A stretch of 64,000 bases of DNA, from positions 117,809,235 to 117,873,234 of the forward strand of contig BSWB01000004.1 in NCBI GenBank assembly GCA_033239125.1, written 5' to 3'. A program made the position numbers and the translations under genes. The stretch's first letter is position 1. Each line of letters opens with the position of its first letter. Shown piece after piece: positions 41,433 to 53,450 of the stretch. The DNA is from Fagopyrum homotropicum. Its lineage: Eukaryota > Streptophyta > Magnoliopsida > Caryophyllales > Polygonaceae. Under the pieces are notes generated by a model that saw only the letters and a list, made by a program, of their open reading frames with translations, searched no databases and was not told where the DNA came from.

Positions 41433-44400
41433 GAAGTGACACTTTTCCCAGTTTAAAACTAAGTTAGTATCCTCACATCTCTGAAGAACTAATGAAAGGT
41501 TAGAGAGACAGTTATCAAAGGAAGAACCGTATACCGAAAAGTCGTCCATAAAGACTTCCATGATGATCTCTACGTATTCGGAGAAGATTTCCATCATACA
41601 TCTTTGAAAGGTTGCTGGAGCGTTGCATAGACCGAATGGCATTCTTCTATAGGCGAACGTACCCCAAGGGCATGTGAAAGTCGTCTTCTCTTGATCATCC
41701 GGGTGAATGGGAATCTGAAAGAAACTGCTATATCCATCTAGATAACAAAAGTAAGAGTGTTGGGCTAACCTTTCCAACATTTGATCAATAAAAGGAAGGG
41801 GAAAGTGGTCCTTCCTAGTAGCCACGTTCAGCTTACGGTAGTCGATGCACATTCGCCATCCCGTAACTGTCATTGTGGGAATAAGTTCGTTATTTTTGTT
41901 GGCAACAACGGTAATGCCTCCTTTCTTTGGTACTACCTGTACTGGGCTTACCCATTTGCTATCAAAAATATGGAAGATGATACCTACATCAAGTAGCTTA
42001 AGGATTTCTTTCTTCACGACATCCTTCATTGCCGGATTTAACCGTCTTTGAGGTTGACGTGAAGGTTTGTAGTCCTCTTCCATTAAAATTTTATGCATAC
42101 ATAGGGAAGGTTTTATACCTAACAAATCATCAATAGTATAGCCTAATGCTCTCCTATGTTGCCTTAAAACATTCATGAGCTCCTCTAGCTCAACATCGTC
42201 CAGATTCGCATTAACTATAACCGGATATGTAGAATTAGTGCCAAGAAATGCGTACCTTAGGTGTGTAGGGAGGGGCTTTAATTCCAATGATGGAGATGCT
42301 TTGACCGATGATTCATGACCTTCCAATGTCATGGGAGAAGCCTCTGAAGGTGGGGAGGGTGTATCATTAGAGTTGAGAACAACTGTAGTCAAGTTTGTAG
42401 GATCCAAAGAATTCTTCGATAAATCGACCTCTCCTGAAGAAAATCGGACGATTTGTGGGTCGATTTTTCTTCCTGTTGTAAAAAATCGACTTACCTTTTC
42501 AGAAATCGAATGATTTAATTCGTGTAGGTCGATTTTTTTCACAGTTTCCTGGGTCGATTCTTGCTCTTCGAATCCTGTTCCTGATTCTTCCTCCATATCT
42601 TCTAATGCTTTCACATCATCGTCACAATCATGTTCTACTCCTTCCTCCATGATGCTCATACTAAGAACCTTTTGAAGAGGGTCTTTCATTAAGATCGAAC
42701 TTACTACCTCTCTAGATTCTTCTTCATCAAAGATGTCAAAGACATCTTCTCTCAAGGCTGGCTCCTTGATCAAAGAGGAGAGTACGAACTCCACTTTCTC
42801 TTCACCTATATTGAAGGATAGCTGGCTATTCTTGCAATCTACCATGCATCCGGATGTTGCAAGGAATGGTCTCCCAAGAATGATGGGAACTAGATAATCT
42901 GCAGGGATGTCAAGAACGACAAAATCTATAGGAATGTAAAACTTACCGAGTTTTACAAGAATGTCTTCGAATATCCCAACTAGCTTAGTGGTGGAACGAT
43001 CAGCCATGTAGAGTGTTATCTTCACCGGTCTAGGCTCTCCTAGACCAACCGCCTTGCATAAAGAAAGTGGTATGATGCTCACATTTACTCCAAGGTCACA
43101 AAGTGCATCATAAGTAGCCTTCCCCAAAGTGATGGGTATGCAAAAGGATCCTGGATCACGTAGCTTAGGTGGCATATTCTCTGTCACAGTCTTGATGAGT
43201 TCGGATGACTCCATACTCATCTTGACTTCTCCAATGTCTTCTAATTTCCTCTTGTTAGAGAGGATCTCCTTGAGGAATTTCCCATAAGCTGGCATACCTA
43301 AAATTGCATCCATAAAAGGTATATTAATATGCAGCTTACTCATAAGTTCAATAAACTTACCGAAGTGTTTATCTAAGCGTGCTCGCGCTCTAGATTGAGG
43401 GAATGGTAGAGGTGGTTTGTAGACGGGAGGAGGAACATATACATCTTCCTTCTCTTTTCCCTCTCCTTCTTTGGTGGTGGTTTCATTTACTTTAGGTTGA
43501 GGATCGGTAGTTGTTACACAACTTCTAGTAGTGATTGCCATAACCCTTCCCTTTGGGTTATCTTCCGTCTTCCCGGGAAGTTTCCGTTGATCTCTTGGAA
43601 CTTCTCCGGCTTTGCTAAATACTTGACTTTCCAAAGCTTTGTGAGCTTTATCAACTGAAGTTATATAGCTTTCCAATCCTTGTAGTTTCCCTAGGATCGT
43701 TTCCAACATGGGATCGGGTTTGTTCGATCCATTTGATGACTGTTCCTGGCTTTTCAAAGAAGTAGAAGAAGATGGAGGTGTTAGAGCTTTTTTAGCATGA
43801 GAATAAGGATTACCTGTATTTTATTGATTGGACCTCTAATTGTTGCTATTGGAGTTCCTATTGTTGTTATTCCAGTTAGAGTTCCGGTTGTTGTTCCGGT
43901 AGTCATTCCTTTGATTGTTATCCCTTCCTATATAGTTGGCTTCCTGCTCCTTAGTCTTTTGAAGACTCGTTTTGATTACTTCCCTCAACTCTTTGATCTC
44001 ATTGTTGAGGGAAAATATTTGTGTTTGAGAAGCATGGTTTAATTTAGCTCCTGGATCACCTTGATTCCGGCTATTTGGTTCCACTTTCCGGTGGGAATAC
44101 TTCTCAATCACTTGGTGAAACCTTTCCCAAGATTGAAACAAATTTTCGTTAGGTTTCATAGAAAAAGCATTTATCTTACCTCTCAATTCTGTCGTTTTGG
44201 ATGGCGGGAAGAACTTGGTGAGGAATTCCGAAGATAAATCCTCCCATGTGGCCAGCTTTGCAGCTGGAAGTGTTTGGTACCAAGCTAGAGCTTTGTCCAT
44301 CAAAGAAAAGAAGAACGGTTTGATCTTGTAATTGCTTGTAGTAGCCTTCTTCGGCTTCATAGTCTCCATGAGAATCTCAAAATTCTGCAAGTGTTGATGT

Positions 44401-45002
44401 GGAGATTCAGCACTTGCTCCGCCGTATTGACTTTGGCGAACCATGGTAATAACTTGCGGTGAGAAGCTAAACTACTGGATGTCTTCAGCTCCGAAATCCA
44501 CACCTAGACGGCATGGTTGCTAAATTGGGTCCATCCGTTGCCCCAAAGTTCGGGATCTATCACCTTCATTAGCAACTCTCACATCCCTAGTTGGGAAGTG
44601 AGGAGCAACCGGTGGTCTCGGGGTGTTTTGAAAAGGATGAATCACTGGATCGATCTCCTCAAGTGCCGGCATGTCCGGGTCAAGTTCTTCATCATCGGAT
44701 GAATCATTTCTAATGGACTTAGTCGGTGTCTTGACTTTCTTCTTCTTCCTGGATTCGTTCAATTCCAACTTCATGTCCAACATCATAGCCCTGAGTTCAT
44801 CAATTTGGAATTGATGACTCGTTTCAGCATCTACACGAGCTTTCTTACTCAACTTTAGTTGACGTTGAGCTTCATCCAACTCAACCTGGATGTTTCTCTC
44901 GTTATTTTCAGCCATTTTCTTTTCCTTCAACTTTCTTCTTAAATTTTTCTCCAATTCGGGATCGAAAGGAACTAGATCTTTAGTGGATCTCGTCTTTCGC
45001 AT
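41433..45002 (-). pseudogene. Element A gag, protease and RT N-terminal part
   Basis: Gag starts MRKTRSTKD at 45002 with a Lys/Glu-rich coiled region. Stops lie at about 44520 and 44475. The gag core (HQHLQNFEILMETMKPK, FFFSLMDKALAWYQTLP) is followed by an in-frame loss of roughly 55-60 residues near 44115 compared with D and E. After an Asn-rich tract a stop lies near 43836. The frame 43757-41433 then holds protease (CDLG, but followed by VNVS instead of ASVS), an AAATCG-palindrome linker (42420-42560), and RT with WVSPVQVVPKKGG, YRKLNVATRKDH and FMDDFSVYG. It ends at NWEKCHFMV, where D entered. The remaining pol is at 15389-13346. Confidence 0.93.
42420..42560 (-). promoter_or_regulatory. 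AAATCG palindrome cluster inside the A coding frame (protease-RT linker)
   Basis: It contains AAATCGAC, AAATCGGACGATTT (42441-42454), GTCGATTTTT, AAAAATCGAC, AAATCGAATGATTT, GGTCGATTTTTTT and GGTCGATTC. It encodes a Ser/Phe/Lys/Asp linker quite different from the HGRG/STAVE linker of D, E and B at the same place. Confidence 0.75.
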
Positions 45003-45105
45003 ATACCTAAAGAACCTGCAAAGATCACTCAAGTAGACTAATCAAATCACAAGAGCAAGAGCTCTCAAGCTAGACAACCGAAAACCGAATTTGGTCTAGA
45101 CCAAA

Positions 45106-45123
45106 TCCCCGGCAACGGCCCCA
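45106..45123 (-). other. Primer-binding site of element A (tRNA-Asp, one mismatch)
   Basis: The complement of TGGCGCCGTTGCCGGGGA, with one changed base at 45120. It sits six bases inside the 5' LTR edge at 45130. Confidence 0.88.
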
Positions 45124-45129
45124 AAAACT

Positions 45130-45776
45130 TGTTCGCCCCTAAAGGTGTGCGTCAAAGTCTTAAATTTATATCTAGAACTCAAAGCAAAGCGAACCCACAG
45201 TGTACGGATCGGCTGTAGTAAGGTAAGAATTCCAGAGTCGAACTCAGGGATTTGGTGAGAATAAATTCAAATTCAATTATCTAGCGAAAATGCAAAAGCT
45301 TTTGTGATTAATAAAGAGGGAAATGATTCCAAGGATTCAAGTATCCGATTTCGGCCTTCGATTCAAGACACTTCTAAGTGATATAAGGATAGAGTTTATA
45401 TTGCCAAGATTATGTGTTCAAATGTAGGCATCGTACGGCCAAGTTCCGAAACCTATTTATCTGGTCCAAAGGTTCTCTCTATAAAGGTTGTTGAGGCTGC
45501 AATATAGAAAGATCTCAAGACAAGAATTATGTTCAAACTAACTATCTAAAACTTCAGGATACGACTCTCCAAGATAAAGAATAGAAAGCACATTTAAAAT
45601 CTTAATAAAGGATGTTGAGTGTCTCTATTACCCAAATCTTGTAATCTTAATCTATTAAATGTAGAATCAAGTTTGAAGTCTCTTCACACACTTAATTAGA
45701 GGTTAAAAAGGTTAATCAAGGTTGGGATTTAGGCAAGGGTTAACTTTGGTTAAGGAATGAATCAATCAAAGCTCGA
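45130..45776 (-). repeat. Element A 5' LTR, U5-side piece
   Basis: It matches 7987-8632. It is cut after CTCGA (45772-45776) by element B and resumes at 56950. Confidence 0.93.
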
Positions 45777-46097
45777 TGATAATACGACTCTCCAAGATAA
45801 AGAATAGAAAGCACATTTACTCATTCATTCATGGTTTAGCACTAGTTCACGACGTTTGCACTCAATTCACGTATTTTGTCGAGATAGACGTCTACACGGA
45901 CTTTTGCATTGCTTTATAGGTATTTTGGGAGATTTAGGAGCTTAATCGATACGTTTGAGGATCGTTCATCAAGATGACACACCCTCGGACTCATTAGGAT
46001 GCAAGCTAGAGGCTAAGGAAGACCCATGGGACCTTGTTGGTGCAAGCCATGCACCAAATCGTGACTCAATGATCCAAAGCAAGCTAAGGGACCCAAA

Positions 46098-46175
46098 CCA
46101 CGGTCACTGGAGGAACCACGGCCGTGGAAACCAACCGTGGTTTTTTCCACACGGTTGTGACAGCTGTGCCACGAT
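46098..46175 (+). promoter_or_regulatory. U3 palindrome cluster of element B
   Basis: CCACGG (46098-46103), a central CCACGGCCGTGG (46116-46127), CCGTGG, then CCACACGG and CCACG half-sites, about 30-100 bp before the TATA box at 46204. The 3' LTR has the same cluster at about 55455-55530. Confidence 0.72.
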
Positions 46176-46702
46176 CTCATGGCCGACTCAAGCAAGGTTG
46201 TAGTATAAAAGTGGTCCTGCAAGGCTGAGAGAAGGACAACTCCCATCACTACATTCTCTCCCATACTCTCAACAAGAAGATTCTCTCAAGGGGAGCTTGG
46301 AAGGGAGCTACCATAGGAGGAGGATGAAGAAGCTTCATTGGAGAAGAAGAGAAGAACACACCATTGCTAGTCTTTGATAAGTTTTGTAGTGAAGATTTTC
46401 GGAATCGAGTTCTAGAGTTGTAAGAATCGATTAAACCTTCTTTTGAAGGGTTGTGAGTCTTTCTAATCTCATTTTCAGCTTGGTTTTACTTGTTTCACTT
46501 GTTCATCTCTTTCTCTTCAATATCTTGCAAATGGATGCTATGATTTTATGCTTGATGATTTCGATTATGATGATGTATGTTGTTGGCTAGATAGATGTGA
46601 TTCTAGGGTAAGGAAAAGAGGGTTATGGCTAGGACTATGATAGGATGGACTTAGATTTGCCTTTGGATGATTCGTCTACTTGAACCGAGCCACTGTTGGA
46701 GT

Positions 46703-46756
46703 CCACGGTTTGTTCTTGCCAGTCCACGGCCGTGGAAGTGGTAGAACAACCCGTGA
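46703..46756 (+). promoter_or_regulatory. Four-half-site palindromic array in the B 5' LTR
   Basis: CCACGG (46703-46708), 15 bp, CCACGGCCGTGG (46724-46735), 15 bp, CCGTGA (46751-46756). TTTGTTCTT and AGAACAA in the spacers are inverted copies. The 3' LTR copy is at about 56058-56111. Confidence 0.75.
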
Positions 46757-47598
46757 TTTTCCTGGTTCGTTTGATTAGATGAGTCTAAGTTCTAGAATGT
46801 TAGAATGTTGAAATCCTAGTGTTTGTTGAGTTAAATCTATCCTAGGGTGACCTAGTGTTAGCAACTAAGTGTTAGAAGAGACCTACCCGGTGATTTTTAC
46901 TCTTAGATTTCAAAGATGACAAACCTTAGGTAGTGGTGAGCCTCATAAGCCGCCATTGGACTAAGTGTTCTAGGATAGTTGTTTAGGACTTACTTTTCCG
47001 AGACTTACCCGATAAGCATAGGTTAGATCCCTAGATGACAATCCGGTTTGTGTAGAATTCCATTCCTTAGGCGCTTTGAGACTTACCCGGTGATGAGACT
47101 TTAGGAATGGACTAGTGGACCATAAGACCTACCCGGTGATTGATCCCAATCTAGAAACACTTACTCCCAATATCCCATAATTAATCCAAGGAATGATCAG
47201 ATAGCTTGAGTCCTATGCCATAACCGGAATTTCCAACCCCTAGAATCCGCTTTCCTCTCTTTGATTGCCTATCTCTTGTTTGCTTATTTATTCGTGTTGT
47301 TAGTTTAGTTGTTTGTTGATTCCGCATGATTTGTGATCCTTGATTGATCACCTTAAAACCAAACCAAAAACATTGAGATTTTCATTTCTTTATTTCTTTC
47401 CCTTTTCTTAGCCTAGATCTTCACTAAACTTAGTCACTAATCGATTCAATCTCACCTCAGTCTTTGTGTTCGACCTCGGAATACTATCCCTACTACAAAA
47501 CATCCCGTACACTGTGGGTTCGCTAGGAGTTAGGAGAAATATAACGAGTTATAAATTTAAGGCTTATTGCACTACACATCCTGAGCGTAACAAGTTTT

Positions 47599-47616
47599 TG
47601 GCGCCGTTGCCGGGGA
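47599..47616 (+). other. Primer-binding site of element B (tRNA-Asp)
   Basis: TGGCGCCGTTGCCGGGGA, exact, six bases after the 5' LTR. Confidence 0.9.
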
Positions 47617-47733
47617 CTAGGTCTAGATTGAGTGGTTATTTGTGATTGTTTATGGTGTAGGTCTTTCTTGTTGCTTTTGATCTCTTTTGGTGTGTGTCTT
47701 TGCTTTTCAGGACATCTCTCACTCTTTAGGTGT

Positions 47734-50700
47734 ATGCGAAGATCTCGTGGCAAGGATTTAGCTCCATTCGATCCCGAACCGGAGAAAACCCTTAGATCTA
47801 GATCCAAGAGCATTAAAAAGGGAAAAGAGATGGCCGGAAGAGATCTCCAAGCTGAGTTGGATGAGGCTTTAGAGCAAATTAGGATAAGGGATGAAGCTTT
47901 GGAGAATGAAAGGAGACTTGTCAATGAGAGGCAAGAGGCAACTAGGAGGGAGATTGAAGAGATTAGGCAAGCACTTATCCAAGTTGAGCTTAATCGTCAA
48001 CAACCTCCACCTCCACCACAACCGCAGCCGGAGGCGGTTAATATTCGGGTTGTGCCCATTGCTATTGAAGAGCGAAAAACGTCAGGGCAACGTATGGATC
48101 CGGCACAAAGAGCACACCGTCCGGGTGTGAACTTAGGATATCCCGCAGCCCATGATTATGAACTCCGCCCTCAAGTTCTACAAATGATCCGGCATAATCA
48201 ATTTGGAGGGATGGAAGGAGAGTCTCCTCATCAACACTTGATGAATTATGAGATCTTGATGGAGACTCTTAGACCGCCTAGATTGAAGAACAACAACCAT
48301 AAGCTTAGGACTTTCTCCTTCTCTCTTAAGGATAAAGCCTTGGCTTGGTATCAATCTATTCCACAAGGGCGGGTGAGTACTTGGGAGGAGATGACAACCG
48401 AGTTTTTGACTAAGTTCTTCCCACCTTCCAAGACTACCGAGTTAAGAGGAAAGATCAACGCCTTTGTAATGAAGGATAGAGAGAGCTTGTTCAAGTCTTG
48501 GGAGAGATTCAAAGATCTTCTCCTAGATTGTCCACACCATGGTATACCGAAAATTGAGCTATTGGAGATCTACTTCAAAGGATTTGATGAAGATAGCCAA
48601 TTCAAGCTTCAATCTCTTTCCGGTGGGACTTTCATGGAAAAGCATGTGGATGAAGCTTGGGAGTTTGTAGAAAAACAAGCTTTAGTTATTGAGAAATACT
48701 CCCATAGGAAGGGTGAAGGGAGAAAGGCGGGAGCATATGAGGTGAGTGAAGTCACCATGAGCAATTTCAAGCTTGACGCCATCAACAATGAGCTAAAGTC
48801 TTTGAGGGAGTTGTGTGCTACAACTTTGAAGAATCAAGCAACCCCTCAAGTGCAAGTGCAAGCAAACTTGTCTTCCAAGGAGGAAGATGTGAACTACATG
48901 GGAAGGGGCAATTACAACAACTATCAAGGCCCAAGGAACTTCAATAACAACCGGCAATTCAACAATTACCGGCCTAACCATAACCATCCCGGGTTTTCCC
49001 ATTCTAACCCGGATGGAGCCTTGAACCCTCCCGCTTCCACAAGCACAACTCTACCACCAAAGGCTTTGCAAGAACCTCCACCCGGATTTACTCAACCTCC
49101 AAAGGATAGAACCGAGATGATGTTTGAGCAGTTGCTTGGAAGGTTGAGTGGTCTTGAGAGCACCGTGACTTCTATTTCTAAGGCTCAAAAGGTGTTGGAA
49201 GCACAAGTGTTCCAAAAGGCGGGTGAAGCTCATAGTGACCCGGGAAAGCTTCCCGGAAGAACCGAAGACAACCCAAGAGGCCAAGTGTTGGCCATCACAA
49301 CTAGAAGCGGGTTGAGCATGAAGGACCCCTTGCCCAAGAAGAATGCTAAGGGAAAGCAAGTGGTGATAGAGGAAGAGATGTTGCAAGAAGATGGAGGCAA
49401 GAGAAAGGATGTTGAGCCAACATATGTAGCACCGCCTCCATACAAGCCGCCACTACCATTCCCACAATCACGAGCAAGGGCTCGTTTAGACAAACACTTT
49501 GGTAAATTCCTTGAACTTATGTCTAAATTGCATATTAACATTCTGTTCATGGATGCTATCTTAGGTATGCCGGCATATGGCAAGTTCTTGAAGGAAATAC
49601 TCTCCAACAAAAGGAAGTTGGAGGAGTATGGAGAAGTAAGAATGACCAAGAGGTCCTCGGAATTGATCCAAACAATGAAGGAGGAGATGCCTCCTAAGCT
49701 AAGAGATCCGGGATCTTTTTGTGTACCAATCGGAGTGGGAGAAGTGAAGTATGAAGCCCTTTGTGATCTTGGGGCAAGTGTGAGCATCATACCGCTTGCA
49801 TTTTGCAACAAGGTTGGGCTAGGAGAGCCTAAACCGGTCAAGATGACCCTTTACATGGCGGACCGCTCTATTACTCACCCGGTTGGGATCTTGGAGGACA
49901 TTCCGGTGCAACTAGGGAAGTTCTATGTGCCGATTGATTTTGTTGTCTTGGACATCCCGGCGGACTATCCGGTTCCCATCATCTTAGGGAGACCTTTCCT
50001 AGCCACTTCCGGAAGCTTGGTGGATTGTAAAAATGGAATTCTCTCCTTCAACATTGGAGAAGAGAATATCAAGTTCAAGCTGTCCACAATGATGAAAGGG
50101 CCAACCCTAGATGAAGATGTATTCAACATTGTCGAGCAAGAGGAGTCTAGAGAAGTTGTGAGCTCGATCTTGATCAAGGACCCCTTGGAGAAGGTTCTTA
50201 GCTTAAGCTTGATGGAGGAAGGTGTTGAGGAGGCTTGCAATGAAGAAATCAAGGCCTTAGAAGCATTAGAAAAGGAGACAAGAGCTGAGATTGAAGACCA
50301 CGAGAGTATGCTAAGTACCTGTAGGAACCACGGTCGTGGAAGGTGTTCCACGGCCGTAGAACTCTCTGGAGAGCTCCGAAGAGCAGGCCATGCAAAGTCC
50401 ACGGCCGTGGATGTACCTGAAACCGTGGACTTGCACGTGGTCTCCCCTGAAGCAACCCTTGTTGACGATCAAGCTTCAAGGAGCCTTGGAGAGCCTTCAT
50501 TTGCTTTGGATTCATCTCAACCAACATTATTTGGATCGTCTCCACTCGATAAAGGTCCTCCTAAACTTGAACTCAAACCCCTCCCCTCTCATTTGAAGTA
50601 TGCTTTTCTTGGTGATAATTCTACATATCCGGTGATTGTGAATGCATGCTTGAATGATGATGAACTTGCTAAGTTGTTGCATGAGCTAAGATTGCATAGG

Positions 50701-53450
50701 AAAGCCATTGGCTATACTATTGATGATTTAGTTGGCATTAAGCCCTCTTTGTGCATGCATAAGATATTGATGGAAGATGACCATAAACCCTCTATTGAAC
50801 ATCAAAGAAGATTGAATCCTATAATGAAAGAGGTAGTTAAGAAAGAAATCATTAAGTTGCTAGACGCGGGAATTATCTACCCTATCTCGGATAGTAAGTG
50901 GGTTAGTCCCGTGCATGTGGTTCCTAAGAAGGGTGGGATGACTGTAGTGACTAATGAGAACAATGAACTAATCCCAACTAGAATGGTTACGGGATGGAGG
51001 ATGTGTATTGACTATAGGAAATTGAACATGGCCTCTAGGAAAGATCACTTCCCCCTTTCTTTTATTGACCAAATGCTAGAGAGGTTAGCTCAACATTCTC
51101 ACTTTTGCTACTTAGATGGCTATAGCGGATTCTTCCAAATCCCTATCCACCCCGATGACCAAGAGAAAACTACATTTACATGTCTATGGGGTACTTTTGC
51201 ATATAGGAGAATGCCATTTGGGTTGTGTAACGCACCCGCCACCTTTCAAAGGTGTATGATGGCTATCTTTTCTGAGTACATTGAGAATATCATGGAAGTG
51301 TTTATGGATGATTTTTCTGTTTATGGTTCTTCCTTTGATAATTGCTTAGCTAACTTGTCTCTAGTGCTTAAGAGATGTGAGGAGACAAATCTTGTCTTGA
51401 ATTGGGAAAAATGCCACTTCATGGTAAGTGAAGGTATTGTGTTGGGACACTTGGTGTCCAACCGTGGCATTGAGGTTGATAGAGCCAAGATTGAAACGAT
51501 AGAGAAGTTGCCACCACCTACCTCGGTGATGGGGGTAAGGAGCTTTCTAGGGCATGCCGGTTTTTACCGGAGGTTTATTAAAGACTTCTCTAAGATTTCT
51601 AAGCCTCTTACTAACCTACTAATGAAGGATGTTGAGTTTGTTTTCTCCAAGGATTGCCTTGAGGCTTTTTGTAGGTTGAAGAACGCTTTGATCTCCGCAC
51701 CTATCATGCAACCTCCGGATTGGAGTTTACCGTTTTAGATCATGTGTGATGCAAGTGATGTCGCCGTTGGGGCTGTTTTGGGGCAAAAGAAAGATGGGCG
51801 GACACATGCCATTTATTATGCTAGCAAGACGCTAGATGATGCCCAACTCAATCATGCTACCACCGAGAAGGAATTGCTAGCGGTTGTGTATGCATTTGAG
51901 AAGTTCCGCTCATATCTTGTTGGAGCGAAGGTCATAGTGTATACGGATCATGCTGCGATCCATTATCTCCTTACAAAGAAGGATGCCAAACCTATCTTGT
52001 TTGATTTGGAAATCCGGGACAAGAAGGGGTCCGAGAATTCTGTGGCGGATCACCTTAGTAGACTCCCACCGTTAGAGCTTGAAAGAGATGACATCCCAAT
52101 TGATGACTCATTCCGGGATGAGCAATTGCAAATGGTGGAGGAGTGCTTGTTCCAAGTGTCTAGAGGAAGTGAGCCGTGGTATGCCGACATTGTGAACTAT
52201 CTTGTGTGTGAGGAAGTGCCTCCCGGTTTGTCATATGCCCAAAGGAAGAAGTTCTTCAAAGATGTGAGGCACTACTATTGGAGTGAACCACTTTTGTTCA
52301 AAAGAGGGCCGGATGGAGTCTTTAGAAGATGCATACCGGAGGATGAGGTGGAGAGTGTAATCCGCCATTGCCATTCCTTGCCATGTGGAGGCCATGCTAG
52401 CTCACACAAGACATGTGCGAAGGTGTTGCAATCGGGCTTCTTTTGGCCAAGTTTGTTCAAGGATGTGCAAAGCTTTGTGGTAGCTTGTGATGCTTGCCAA
52501 AGGACGGGCAACATCTCAAGGAGGAATGAGATGCCCTTGAACAACATACAAGAGGTGGAGATTTTTGATATGTGGGGTGTGGACTTCATGGGACCATTCC
52601 CCTCTTCATGTGGCAACCTCTACATCCTATTGGCGGTAGACTATGTTTCGAGATGGGTGGAGGCAATCGCCTCTCCCACAAATGATGCCAAGGTTGTGGT
52701 GCGGTTCTTCAACCGAGTGATCTTTCCTAGGTTTGGAACACCAAGGGTGATCATAAGTGATGGAGGGAAGCACTTCACCAATAGGAACTTTGGGGCACTT
52801 TTGGCTAAGTATGGGGTGACTCATAAGGTGGCAACACCTTACCATCCCCAAACTAGTGGCCAAGTGGAGATCTCCAACCGGGAGATAAAGGCAATTCTCG
52901 AGAAGACGGTTTCTAGGACAAGAAAAGTTTGGGCTATGAAGCTCGATGATGCCTTGTGGGCATATAGAACCGTCTTCAAGACACCGATTGGCACCACTCC
53001 TTACAAGTTAGTCTATGGCAAGTCTTGCCACCTTCCGGTAGAGATGGAGCATAGAGCTTATTGGGCCATTAAGTGGCTAAATTTTGACCTCAAGGAGGCC
53101 GGAGAGAAGAGGTTGCTTGATATGAACGCTCTTGAGGAGATCCGGTTGGATGCCTATGAAAATGCCCGGATCTACAAGGAGAGGACCAAACGGTGGCATG
53201 ATAAGCGCCTCATCCGAAGGAGTTGAGTGAAGGCGACCTTGTCCTTCTCTTCAACTCAAGGATGCGGCTCTTCCCCGGAAAGCTAAAGTCAAGGTGGACC
53301 GGTCCTTATGTGGTGAAGAAGGTTTTTCCCCATGGAGCGGTTGAGATAGGAGGGGAGCATTGTGGAGACTTTAAGGTGAATGAGCACCGGTTGAAGAAGT
53401 ATATCCCGGGAGCTCCGGTGGACATGATTGCCCCACTTCACCTTGAGTAG
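47734..53450 (+). pseudogene. Element B gag-pol polyprotein (one stop, one frameshift, one deletion)
   Basis: The start MRRSRGKD at 47734 aligns with gag starts of A and E, although the frame is open from 47632. A coiled, Glu/Arg-rich N-terminus and a poly-Pro linker lead to the gag domain (HQHLMNYEILMETLRP, FSFSLKDKALAWYQSIP). An Asn-rich tract follows, with no CCHC knuckle. Protease has DLGAS (49765-49779), the palindrome linker is at 50325-50430, and RT has an intact FMDD (51301-51312). RNase H follows a GAG to TAG change at 51736-51738 and has lost about nine residues near 51995. The integrase finger and DDE core are intact. A 1-bp loss near 53213 shifts the last 80 codons, which end at 53450. 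Confidence 0.94.
50325..50430 (+). promoter_or_regulatory. Palindrome cluster inside the B coding frame (protease-RT linker)
   Basis: CCACGGTCGTGG, CCACGGCCGTAG, CCACGGCCGTGG (about 50399) and CCGTGG, then CACGTGG. Same protein position as in D and E, although the surrounding linker sequence is otherwise different. Confidence 0.72.

Larger units (their letters stand above)
45777..47592 (+). repeat. Element B 5' LTR, with a patched 5' edge
   Basis: It matches the 3' LTR from about 45818 to 47592. Its first 40 bases after TGATAA do not match. They copy about 38 bp of A-LTR sequence present just upstream at about 45556-45596. Palindromes lie at 46098-46175 (U3) and 46703-46756 (four-half-site array with 15-bp spacers). 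TATAAAAG is at 46204. The U5 block CCGTACACTGTGGGTTCGCT is at about 47506-47525. Confidence 0.92.
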
